Shown in pieces: positions 30,301-41,257 of a stretch of DNA of 64,000 nt. The notes under the pieces were generated by a model. That model had not been told where the DNA came from. It searched no databases and was given only the letters and a program-made list of their open reading frames with translations. Source of the DNA: Polychytrium aggregatum (Eukaryota > Chytridiomycota > Chytridiomycetes > Polychytriales). The stretch is from NCBI RefSeq assembly GCF_025602895.1, contig NW_026516207.1, forward strand, positions 434,001 to 498,000, read 5' to 3'. Positions within the stretch are counted from its first letter, which is position 1; each line of letters opens with the position of its first letter. The translations under genes and the position numbers were made by a program.

Positions 30301-33300
30301 GATCGAAGGGCCGATCGCTCGCGTCTCGGTGATCTCGTGCATCTCTGTCATGGAGGGAATCGTGGTCTTGGTCGGCTCCTCGTTACGGACGCCACCCAGG
30401 ACGCCCAAGAGACCCCTCCGGAGGCCAAACCGAGGGGTATCGGCGATCGAGAGTGAGCGGTCGCGCCCAGGTGCAGGAGGCGGCGATCGCGACCGCTCGG
30501 GCTCTGACGACGGAGCCACGACCTTGGGCTCGATAACAGACATGGACCGGCTGTGCAAGCGCGACGACTTGCCTGCCTTTGGCGAGGCTGAGAAATTAAA
30601 CAATCAGAACACGCCTTGTTCCAAACGATGCAAGGCAGCCGAGACAGCAGCTCGAGGTGGGGGGGAAAGGTCGCGGTGATACTTACCCAGGTCCCAAATC
30701 TTAACACACCCGTCGCCACTTCCGCTGAAGAGCCTGCCATCGTGGCCACATATCGACGCAACCGAACCAAAGTGCGCCTCGACGGAGCGCAGCGGCCGCG
30801 CGTTCTTGATATCCCACTCGACGATGTTCTTGTCGTCACCGGCAGAGTAGAGCTTGGGACCAGCGCAGCAGATGGACCGGACGCCGTGCGAACCGTGTCC
30901 CGTTACCGTTCGCAGGCACTGGTAGGTCGATATGTCCCAGGCCTTGATGGTGCCGTCGCGACTGCTGCTGTAGAGAACGTCATTGCCGAGACACAGCGAA
31001 AAGACCCAGTCCGAGTGTTCCTCGAGGACCTTGAGACAGCGGCCGGTGTCGATTTCCCACACACGAATGGTATGGTCGTTGCTGCCAGAGTACAGCAGGC
31101 CGTTTGTGGATGTGCACAGTGCTAATACCAGTCGCTTGTGTCCAGCGAGTGTCCACTTTCGGCGGCCCGTGCGGGGATCCCATTCGTTGACGGTGCGATC
31201 GCCGCCACCGGTATAGAGCCGTCCATCGTGCGAAATATGTAGCGCGGTGACATAGCCTTCATGGCCACCGATTGTCCGGGAACAGACCCCAGTCGACACA
31301 TTCCAGACCTTGACGGTGCTATCCTCGCTCCCTGACATAAGCCGGGACATGTGGAATCCGATACATGTGACGGCCTTGGTGTGGCCCGTGAAGGTGCGCA
31401 CGAGGGTCTTGGTTTCCAGGTCCCACTCGCTGATCGCACCGTCTCGTCCGCCAGCAAACAAGCTGTACTCGCCAACGCAGACACACGTTATTGGGCGGCG
31501 AGGCTGTGGCGTCAGCGTATCGAGACAGACCAACTCAGGGAGGGTCTTGGTCATCTTCGATGGAGTCGGTGCGACACCTAGGGTAGGCTGTCCAGCAGTA
31601 GCGCCCACAGCCAGCGAGGAGACGGCGATGGGCTGGGATGGAGGAGCCTGTTCCTTCTCGGTCGCGACCTCGGAGACGACGACCTCGCTCGCTTGCGCGA
31701 TTGACCGAAGCGGCTCAAAGAAGCTGACCCTTCGGTTTCGTGGGGGATCGGTATTGCTCTGGACAGCTGGCGGAGGCTTGGGTACAAATATGGGCTGTGT
31801 CGACGGGGCTTGCGATTTAACCACCTCCAAAGGGTCGTCTGCAGGTACGGTGGACTCGGGTCTTGTCGGCTTCGACACCGCCTGCTTCGAAGTAAGGGTC
31901 GTGTCAGAAGAGTCGGTGCTCCCTGTTTGCATCGAGGCCTGCTGCTTGGGCTTTTCGGGGGGCTGAACAGCTGCCGCAGATGGCTGCACTGTGCCAAGAG
32001 CAGGGGCAGGGGGAAGGGCAGTGGGTTCAGAAGTGGTGTCAAAGAGGCTTGTTAGCCGACCTAGGAACGACACTCGTTTGTTGAGACGAGGCGCAGGTTC
32101 CAGCGGAGGTGCCTTGGCGTTATCGCCCCAGGGTTCGGCGGCCGAGACCCGGGACGCTTCGGGTTTCTCATCGGGCTCTGCTCTGAGCCGAGACTCTGGC
32201 AGGACTTGGAGCCGCTCCGAGGGAGCCTTAGCGCTCGACAAGGTTGTCGGGCCGGCAGTATCGGATTCGTAGTGGGTCGGAGCCGAGACGGTCTTGGCGG
32301 CAACCAAGCTACTCGAGCGCGAAACGCGCCAGAGCTTACTGTCATCGTCTTTCTTGGCTGCAGACTGCTGGGCGTCGTGTGTCACGGACAGAGTTTCAAC
32401 AGCGCTGGATGCAGTTGCCGCGGAGTGGACAGAGTCACTGGGGTCAACGGCGCCAGCATCAGACGGCGTGGCGGTGGAGGCAGCAGAGGCGGGTGCAGAG
32501 TCGGAGATAGGTTTGGATGAAAGAATCCGAGGATCCGCGCCAACCGGCGCGGGGGTGGGTGGTGAGGTCTCGTTGATCGTGCCCAGCTGAGATGAGGGTG
32601 GTTTTGAAACAAGCGTCTTTCTCCGCGCTTTGATTGAAACTGAAAATGGAGATACATAAGCATCCGAGTTTTCCGGCTTCGAGCGCGTAGATCTGGGTGT
32701 GGACGTAGTAGTTTTATCACCTGGGGTAGACATATTGCCCTTCCGGGTGGCTACAGCGCTGTGCTGGGGCTGCTGCTGGGACTGGGGCTTGCTGTCGATC
32801 GTATCCTCTTTCGGCTCTGTTTCCAGCGTCGATCCGTTGGCTCCATCGTCTCCACCGACCCGATCGACTGACCTTGGAAGCTCCGTAGGGTATGAAACGG
32901 TATCGGGGCTGATATGTGGAAGCGGGGGAGGAAGATAGGGCGTGCCAGTCGGATCCACGATCGGCTCTTCGCTCAGCTCGATCACCGCTGGGAGCTCGAC
33001 CGAGGCAATCATATTGACAAAGGACGTCAGGATACCGTCCACACCGGAATCTACCGACGACAGCGGTTGCTTGGGTAAGGAGTTTGCGGCTGTTGATGGG
33101 AGGAGTCCATCACCGGTGATCATGCTGACGACCGAGCCGATAAAGTCGTCGACACTTTCGCTGACATAGTCTCGCTCCGTCGGTGCCAGTGCCGGTGCTG
33201 GTGCCGGGTCCAGGCTCTTTGTGAGAGCTGCTTCAAGTACAGGGCTCTGTGATATCCACGCGGGCGAGCGAAGGGGGGCTTCCTCGGCAGCCTTGGAGAG

Positions 33301-36300
33301 CTCGATATCATTCCATAGCTCTTCTTCGACATATTCTTCGGCTGGTTTGTCAAAGAGATGGGTTAGCTGATGTTTCCTCAGACGACAGCAAGACCAGCCG
33401 TTGTGTATACGCCTTGCATCAACCGTACGCACCAACAATCGCAATCTTGTCATCGAATCGAGCCGAGGGGAGGTCGAAATCGTTGAACGACATCTCATAG
33501 TCCTGGGTGACAGAGGGGTTCAGGGAGGAACGGCGATCATTGTCGACAGAGCAGGACTCGAGCATTTGCGGCTCGGCGCTGTTGGGCGAGAACAGCAGAG
33601 TCTTGTGTTCGGCGAGAGATTCTGCCTCGCTGCGTTGCTCGGTAGGATCCGAGTCACTGGTTGCGGTGCTCTCTGTGAGCTCCTTGTTCGCTTCGACACG
33701 GCGATCGTATCCGATGTGGTCCAGTGAGCCGTCTGCGGCTGCATCAGCAGTCCCGACAAAAGTAGACTCGAACTCGATCTTTGGCGAGCCGTGGACATAA
33801 TCAGAAGCTAGCGCGGCGAGACGCGAGTCTGTTCGCTCAATCGCGTCAATGACTGAGGGTTCAATATCGGCGTAAATTTCTCCTTCGGCGTTATCGTTCG
33901 CGGTATATATGGCGGCTTCGTCAACATAAGAAGAAAAATCGACGTTGGCATCGGCATCGGCATCGGCATCGGCATCGGCATCGGCATCGGCATCGGCATC
34001 GGCATCGGCATCGGCATCGGCATCGGCATCGGCATCGGCATCGGCATCGGCATCGGCATCAACTTCGATCCTGTCGATGATGGTAGTGTCGACAATGGTG
34101 CCGACGGTATCTGCATCGCTAATATTGGTGTTGGCGCGGGCCATGTCGATCCCGCCCGGCGTCGAGGCTGGGACATCTATCGCAGTCGTGGATATCAGAA
34201 CAGCATCCTCCTCCGAATCGACGGTCAAGTCAGAGGCGGCAGAGTGAGCTGTCGCAACGACAAGCGTTTCTGAGAGGGTCGTGTCCGAGGCTTCAGCAAT
34301 CGTCGATGAGGTCACATCGTCCTTGGCCAACGGTTCGATATACGGGTCGAAGTTGGAGTCTGCCAGCTCAATCACATCGACATGGCCAAAGGATTCTGTC
34401 GAGAATGAAAGTGACAGCGCCTCGGAATAGTCGGTAGATTCAACAAGGACGAGGCTGTCACTTTCGTCGGTAGCTTGGTTGTTGATATCCGTCAGGTTAG
34501 TTTGGACAAAGGCTACAGAACCAATATTAGCAACGGTTTGGTCCGAGTCCAAAGCCAAGGTAGAGTCTTCGAGGCCGTTGAGCGCCGGAGGCATCGGTGT
34601 TTCTTCATCAGCGAAAGTTCCGACAGATCCATCGAGGTATATGCTTTGGGCAGCTTGCGCGATCACATCGGTCACACCGAAGCCGGCAGTTTCGATTGAA
34701 CCAGCGGTATCACCGACGCGATCCAGCTCAGACACCTCTACTGTCTCAGCGGCGTCAACGGGTGCTGTGACATGGGTATTCTCAACAGTATCGACAGTCT
34801 CAACAGTCTCGACAACTTCGACAACTTCGACAGTCTCGACAGTCTCAACAGCTTCGACAGTTTCAACAGTCTCAACAGCTTCGACAGCTTCGACAGTCTC
34901 GACAGCTTCAATAGTCTCGACAGTGTCAATCGCTTGGATTGCCGCTTCCGCCATAATTTCACCCCCGACTTCTTGTACAGCGCCTGTCGCTGGTGAGGCT
35001 ATAAACGGCCCTGTGATTTCGTCCTGTAGAAGCGACACTTCGGAGCCACTCCCTTGATCAGCGTCGGTACGCTCGTACAGAGGGCTCGGTGGCAAGGGAG
35101 GAAGGTCGCAAAGGTAATCTGTGCTTCCCCTATCCTTGCCCGCATCCGCCTCAATAGCGGTTGCTCCGGGAACATAGAGCTCATCCAGAGTCATGGCCGT
35201 CTCAGAGCAGACATACGTTGTCTGTTCAGATTCGACGGTCGGTGGGGCATGTGTACCGCTCTCGAGGATCAGTTCAGTCATTGGCTCAGCAGAAAGCAGC
35301 GCGCCTTCTTCCATCGTACGAAGGGTCATAACCGAGGCCGAGAAGTCAAGCACAAGGTGGCCTGTCGATACGGGCGGTGGCAAAGGCAAAGCATCGTCAG
35401 CTTCCAGTTTAGACGACTTGAGATCGTCAATCGTGAGGGCCGAGTCGCTCTGGTGTGGAGCATAGTGAGGATCGTCCTCGAATTGGGCCAGGAGCTTGAC
35501 AGTGGCGGGATCGCTGATACCCAGACCAGCCTTTTCTTCGTGGAGCGACGCTGACAAGACAAGAGCTGAATTCTGCGGCGCCTCAGCTGTCCCGGTTGTG
35601 TCCAACACAGGTGCCGAAACCAAGGCGAGGGACATGGGGTGACCATCTGTGCGATCGGCCGAATACTGGGACGAGCTGGCATCAAGCTCCTCGAAGGAAA
35701 GGGCAGTACGGATGGCTGATGGCGGCGACAATGGGTTGAGCTTCAGGGTGTCGAACACAATCGGCGGGGTCAGCAGCGATGGCGAAACAAAGTCAGGTCG
35801 ACTGTCTCGGCGTAGGGCATGACGCTCAACGGCATGTAGCGCGGCGATGGATTTGCCGTCGAGATGAGCCAGCTCCAGTGTCGAAGCAGAGGACTCGGAG
35901 ACATATTCAAAGAAGGACACGGTGCTGGGAATCGGTTGGATGGGATAGAGCTCAAGCGACGAAGCTGTTCTGGATCGTGGCGAGGGCGGTAGCGGCGGCA
36001 AGAGCGTCATGTCGTAGGGATAGAAGGGAAGACTGTAGTCCGTGGGTATACTCGAGAGCCAGACAGAGTCACGGAGCTTGAGCTGGACACGGCCAGGCGA
36101 GAAGAGGCCTGGCTCTGTGTGGCGCAGAGCAAGCGCAGGGTCCGAGTGCGGGGGCGTCAGTGTGGTTCGTTCATACGGTCGGTGATCCGTGGTGTCAGGG
36201 CCACGACCAGACCGACGGCTGTGACAATCGCAGAGCGTGCGTTGCTTACCATGGCTCTCTAGAATCGTATCCTCAGAGGAGCACGAATCAATCTCAGTGT

Positions 36301-38323
36301 CTGGAAGCGACGAGAGTGGTTCTGTGAAGCAAACAGGATCCAGCAGAATATCAGTACCGCGGCGCCGCCAGCGGGTTGATCCCGAATGCTGCGCCTCGGA
36401 GTGAGTGCCCGCGGTGCATACCTGTGATGTCTGTGGTCGGAGAAAGCAGGTATGCAGCATGATCGTGGGTATGCTTTTGAGACGAAAACTGGTAAACGGG
36501 CGGCAGACTGAGACGGCGTTCAAGCAGGTCCTCGGGCGTGATTCTGTGGGACATGACCATGATGCTCTTGGAGCGCTGGGCTCGTGACTGCTTTCGTGAG
36601 GTGTCAATCTCGAGGGCATGAACCAGCTCTTCGCGCAGCGGGCTGAAAGAGGCGCGCCGAGAAGGAGGCGCACTGAGGCGTCGGGTGAAGACGACTTCGT
36701 CCTTGAGATGCTCCTCTCGGAAGGACGACCGACGGGAAATAGCGGACTTTACTGTGGTGGGGGAATGGAGCTGGCTCGAAAGGGGCTCGCCCTCGCGCAT
36801 GGATGTCGTGTCGTGCAAGAACGAAAACGGACCGCCTATGGAGGACCAGCCCGAATGAGGAGTGTCGTGCTCTCTAGCCGTGGGTAGAACGGGGCTACCG
36901 AGCTGGAGATGTGGCAGCGGGCTTGAGGCTGAGGAAGCGCTTGGCGGAAGCGAAACATGTGTGGCGCCAGAGGGCCAATCGGTGACGATGCGTAAGATGT
37001 TGGGATCTGCGGAGTACAGGTAGGGGTTGGCGGGTGGTCAGCGGAGACATGTCACGATCCGAGGTGCCAAAACCCGATGGGCCATCATCTGCAGGCATGC
37101 CATGGCCGCAAATAGACAGAGTTGGCGATCGCAAGCGAGCAGATGAGAGATAGCCACTCAATGGACTCGGGCTATACAGGGATGTGCTGGGCAAACTCAC
37201 CAAGCACGTCGATCCCCTTCGACTCGGATTCGGGAAGCGAAAAGGTTCTCGGAGGCGGAGACGACGTGGGCAGGTCGTCAATATCGATACCTTGCTCGTC
37301 AATATCGATACCCGCCTCGTCGATGTCGATACCCGCCTCGTCGATGGTGATGCTCTCGGACGATTTGGTGTTCTCCACAAGGATAGTCTCTTGAGAGACG
37401 ACAGCGGTGGTTGAAGACGGGGGTGGCGCGGGTACAGTGTCTTCTTTGGCATCGGTGCCGTCGTTCTCTATCGAATCGGCATTTGAAGCGGTGCCTTCGA
37501 CGGGAGCTCCAATATCACTTCCGACATCGACTTTGTTTCGGATATCGATGCCGCTGTCTTCTGCATTGGCGCTGGCACCGAAATAGCTCTCGTACACAGT
37601 CGTGCCGACCGCCTCGGTCGGCTCAGCAAGCGATGCAGACGAGAGAAACAGTGCCTCCTTGGCGGCTGGCTCAACGGAGTTGGAGGCGGAGACGGAGACG
37701 GAGACGGAGGGGGTCTCGGCAGGGTCTGCGACCGCTTGGTGGTCGGCAAGGGAGACAGCTCCGACAGCCCCGAGGTTGTGCTCAGCCTCGGGGAGGGCTG
37801 CCGGCGGCTGCCAGGGCTGCAAGGATAACGAACCGGGAAGTGAAGCGGGCGAGAGAGGAGGTTGGGCCGGAATGCGTTCGTCCAGAACGATACCCCGGAA
37901 CGACTCTGGACTCGACTGGTCGCTGTCGGTGATAGAACCTGTGACAGAGCCTGTCCCAGAGCCGGAGAACTCGTCGGGCAGCTGCGACGGCGCAGCGTCT
38001 GGCGATGAGCCCGCTGGCACTGCTGGGTGGAGGAGCAGCCACGGGTCGCAGGACAGCGACTCGGTGGCAGTTGGCGGGCCTGTATCGGATGCAAGCGACA
38101 GCGGGACGGGCTCGACGGCAGCCAATACAGGAGATTCGGGGAGTGGCGGAAGCAGGGCGACGAATTTGAAATGGTCGCCATCGACCAGGGGCTCGATGTC
38201 TTTGAGGAGCGGCTCTGCCAGCGGCCCTGGCTGATCATCAGCCGGCGACAGCAGGGGAGCGCCATGAAATGCCAGAGCGTCCGGCTCGCCCGCAGGGGCG
38301 GGGACGGGAGACTTGGAATCCAT
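27400..38323 (-). CDS. giant WD40 and coiled-coil scaffold protein (~3,479 aa)
   Basis: Five exons join in phase on the minus strand: 37201-38323, 36422-37006, 33433-36321, 30687-33341 and 27400-30587. Residues 1 to about 2130 are low-complexity, acidic and Ser/Pro/Thr rich, with GIDIDEA repeats, a VETVEAVE repeat block and a run of about 19 Asp-Ala pairs. Seven WD40 repeats follow at about 2130-2417 (for example TRTFTGHTKAVTCIGFHMSR region, GGRDGAISEWDL, GSEDSTVKVWNV, GSNDHTIRVWEI, GDDKNIVEWDI, GSGDGCVKIWDL). A coiled coil lies at about 2530-2650 (LKTELTRAKSQLAQANDKLA), then another disordered tail. I do not recognise an orthologue. The propeller suggests protein binding and the coiled coil oligomerisation. 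Donors are GTGAGT, GTATGC, GTGCGT and GTAAGT. Confidence 0.78.
33946..34060 (+). repeat. (GGCATC)n coding microsatellite
   Basis: About 19 uninterrupted copies of a hexanucleotide encode the Asp-Ala run of the giant protein on the minus strand. Near-perfect identity suggests recent expansion and length polymorphism. Confidence 0.9.
34770..34935 (+). repeat. VETVEAVE-coding minisatellite
   Basis: Repeats of TCGACAGTCTC, TCAACAGCT and related 9 to 18-nt units encode alternating ETVE and EAVE on the minus strand, within exon 3 of the giant gene. Confidence 0.8.
37262..37348 (+). repeat. GIDIDEA-coding repeat
   Basis: Three 24-nt units containing TCGTCGATATCGATACC-type sequence encode AGIDIDE repeats near the end of exon 1 of the giant gene. 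Confidence 0.75.
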
Positions 38324-39191
38324 GCGCCTGATTGGAAACACCGGCTGCGACGACGACGGAGGTGCAGCAGCGAGCAGGCGACGGGACAGAGGGGAGAAAT
38401 GCCAAGCCCGGCAGGACGAGGAGAAAGACGACGAGGACGGGAAGGCAGCAGCGGGGCCCGATTGACCTGGAACAAAAAACTAAGAGCGGACCACGAGGAG
38501 AGGACGGCGACGCAGACGCAGAAACGGTCGCGCAGAGCACAGCGGCAGTGGGTGGGCAGGGGAGGACATGTACGACGCGTGGTCGCACGGGACAAATGTC
38601 GCACGGGCGCGCACCACACAGACAGCTGCCGCGGCAGCACACGCACAAGGGTGTGGCGCAGGGTGCGTTGCACGAGCGCGCGTGCTGTTCTGGACCCAGA
38701 GCGCGCTGCAGCGCGGCTCCCACACAGACTGCCGCGCTCGCGAACTGGTTCTGTGGCCGCGGGTCCTTGTTGTGCGCGGTTGTATGAACAGCGAGCAGGC
38801 GCAGCGCCACTGCGACTGTGGTGGCGCGGCAGGGTGGCAGCACAGCGTCGCACGGACGCCGCGACCATGCACCAATCCGGCGCCTGCTCCGGGCCAGCAG
38901 ACCAGCCAGTCTGCGGCCGGTCTGCGGCCAGCCATCCCGTGGCCTGTGCGTCGGCGGCTGTCCGCCAAGGCCGTGCGCAGCCGGCAGCTGGCGCTCACGT
39001 GTGTCCGGGGGGCGGACGACCAACGTCCGTTCTCGCTTTGCTCGCCCTCTGCCCACCAGCATTCTTCCATCGTCCATTCCGCTCGCCCCCCTCTGCCTCC
39101 CGGCCCGCTGGTCAACCCTCCGTCGCTCCGAGTCTCAATCTTTCCGACCCCGCTCGCTCACCGAGAGCTTCGACCCCCGACACAACATAAC
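38324..39191. promoter_or_regulatory. divergent promoter region, giant WD40 gene / SNF7
   Basis: 868 nt between divergent starts at 38323 (-) and 39192 (+). Contains a perfect 14-nt palindrome GCTGCCGCGGCAGC (38625-38638), CGCG-rich tracts, and at 38805-38821 an exact 17-nt match to 11364-11380 upstream of the septin. Long ORFs crossing it are compositional. Confidence 0.5.
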
Positions 39192-40648
39192 ATGAACCTC
39201 TTTGGAAAGGCAAAGGCAAAGCCCAACGCGAAGGATGCCATCGTCAAGTTGAGGGAGACCCTGGAGATGCTGGACAAGCGCGAGAGCTATCTGCAGACAA
39301 GGATCGACAATGAACTCAAGCTTGCCCGGGCCAACGCCTCCAAAAACAAGAAAGGTGCGGCTCCAAAATAGCGCATCGTCGCTTTGCACGGCATCCGGCC
39401 GCGCCACCTGGGGCTTCCTGGGCGTCGCCGTCGCCGACATTCGCAGCGCCCAACCCATATCCGCCGATATCCTGTGTATCTCGTGTCCGTTTCACTCTCG
39501 GCCGACCCGCTGCCTTCTCTCCCAACTTGCTCGGCCATCGAAGCCCCTCTCTGGCCGTCAGTCGCACGATCTCATTCGTATTCATTTCCGCTCCTCTGAA
39601 CCCTTGTTGCGGTAGTCGCTCTGATGGCCCTGAAGAAGAAGAAGGTGTACGAAGGCCAGATGGAGAAGCTCTCCCAGACCAAGTTCACCATCGAGCAGCA
39701 GGTCATGACAATCGAAAATGCCAACGTCAACCTCGAGACCATCAAGGCTCTGAAGACCGGAGGCGATACCCTGAAAGCCATTCACGGCGAGCTGTAAGTT
39801 GTCTCGCGATGCGGCGCCACGGCAATTATGCTCGCTTTATTGGCAGAATGCTTCCAGCGCGGCTTTCTCCGCGAGCGATCCATGGACATAGAAGCACAGC
39901 CAAAGATCACACCATGGCGGCGCCTGATCAGCGCCACGACTGGGCATGCAGCCTATAGCGTTTTGGCGACCCTGCTTGATCGCCAAAGTTGCGATTCAGC
40001 TCTGACCATCTCACTTGCCGCGCCCAAATCGCCACCAGCAATGTGGACAAGGTCGATAACGTCATGGACGACATTCGCGAGCAGATGGACGTTGCCAACG
40101 AAATCAGCGAAGCCATCTCGCAGCCCACGTTCGGCCAGGAGCTGGACGAAGACGAGCTCAACGCCGAGCTTGAGCTCTTGGAGCAACAGGAGCTCGACAA
40201 TACGCTCTTGGACACCTCCAGGATCACCAGTGCGCTCCCGTCGCTCCCGAACGTCCCGACAACAAACCCCGGTGAGTATTTGTTCGGCAAACGTGTCTGC
40301 TGGGCCAGCATCCCACTACGATTCGACTGCCGGGCTGCAGCATGCCCTCGGTGGAGTATTGCTTCCGATCCCATCGGCCGGCCATGTTGTGTGGCAGGGC
40401 CACCTATGGCAGCTGCGACCGGCCGACACCGATCTAATCCATGCATTTCGATGGAACACCCACTGGCGTCTGTCGCTATTGTCGTATATCTTCCGATCTC
40501 GTTGGACACCCTCCCAATCGCCTACCCCCGTGGATGCCATGTTGTTCGCACAGCCGTCGCCAACCCGCCTCGTCCTGTCCGCGCTCAACCTGTTCTTGAC
40601 GACGACGAAGCCGAACTGGCCGAGCTGAAGGCCTCCATGGCCTTATAG
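39192..40648 (+). CDS. SNF7: ESCRT-III subunit Snf7/Vps32 (CHMP4)
   Basis: Four exons, 39192-39354, 39616-39793, 40039-40271 and 40554-40648, encode 222 residues, close to yeast Snf7 at 240. The N-terminus MNLFGKAKAKPN precedes the basic helical hairpin (LRETLEMLDKRESYLQTRID, ALKKKKVYEGQMEKL, ENANVNLETIKALKTGGDTL). The acidic regulatory half follows (DKVDNVMDDIREQMDVANEI, GQELDEDELNAELELLEQQE). It ends in DDDEAELAELKASMAL, the MIM/Bro1-binding type helix. Snf7 polymerises into the spirals that cut membrane necks in multivesicular-body formation, cytokinesis and membrane repair. Junctions are supported by phase and by alignment through every boundary. Confidence 0.95.
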
Positions 40649-41249
40649 CCGCGCCGCGCCGTCTGGATGCTGCCGCCGTAATCTTCGATACCGACGCAAG
40701 CTCCCCCCCCCTCAAATGCGACGAAGCTGCGGTATCTGCTCACCTGCGCCGACAGCCCAAGATCATATTCTCTGCTCAAGACATTACTTCCCACCTCCTC
40801 TCCTTCCCTCCTCACAGCACCATATCTAGCCACAGCCATGCAACGACGCTCTCGCCCTCAGTTCGCCGATGAAGACGAGGCCCCCAATACCGTGATAGCT
40901 TCCCTCGTTTTTATCTCGTTGCTCTGTCGTGTGTTGCGCTTATTTGATCCAGCCCCTCTGTACTGTCTTGGCAGTGTTTTGCACATACGACTGCACCTCA
41001 GACAAGGGCAGGAAGGGAGCCAGGACTATCACAATACAAGTGCAGCGCTAACGGCCAAATCGGGGAATCGGAAGAGGAAAGCGCAATTTGTTGCAGACAC
41101 CGATGACATCTCCCTGCAACTGGTTGCTACAGCTGCTCTGAGAAAACGAGAGACATGACGGTCGCTCTCACCCTCCAAAAGGAGTGCTACGGCTCTGTAT
41201 CCCATCAGATCATATCCCATCAGGTCATGTCCCATCAGATCATATCCCA
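40649..41249. other. convergent intergenic, SNF7 / SPT3
   Basis: 600 nt between convergent genes. It holds the possible small ORF at 40838 and, at its end, a 15-nt tandem repeat overlapping the SPT3 stop. Confidence 0.45.
40838..41158 (+). CDS. possible small basic protein (unrecognised)
   Basis: An ORF of 106 codons. The start context and first 19 codons (MQRRSRPQFADEDEAPNTV) and the last 30 (AQFVADTDDISLQLVATAAL) look coding, while the middle is hydrophobic and less biased. A hidden intron is likely, but I could not find in-phase borders. No family recognised. It may be spurious. Confidence 0.3.
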   Translation: MQRRSRPQFADEDEAPNTVIASLVFISLLCRVLRLFDPAPLYCLGSVLHIRLHLRQGQEGSQDYHNTSAALTAKSGNRKRKAQFVADTDDISLQLVATAALRKRET

Positions 41250-41257
41250 TCAGATCA
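41203..41257 (+). repeat. CATCAGATCATATCC tandem repeat
   Basis: Four 15-nt units of CATCAGATCATATCC or its CATCAGGTCATGTCC variant. The last unit supplies the SPT3 stop codon, so repeat-length change could alter the C-terminus. Confidence 0.85.

Noticed and set aside
36895-37452. 185-codon minus-strand ORF within the giant gene
   Set aside because: It is out of frame with exons 1 and 2, which join in phase at 37201 and 37006 with canonical splice sites.
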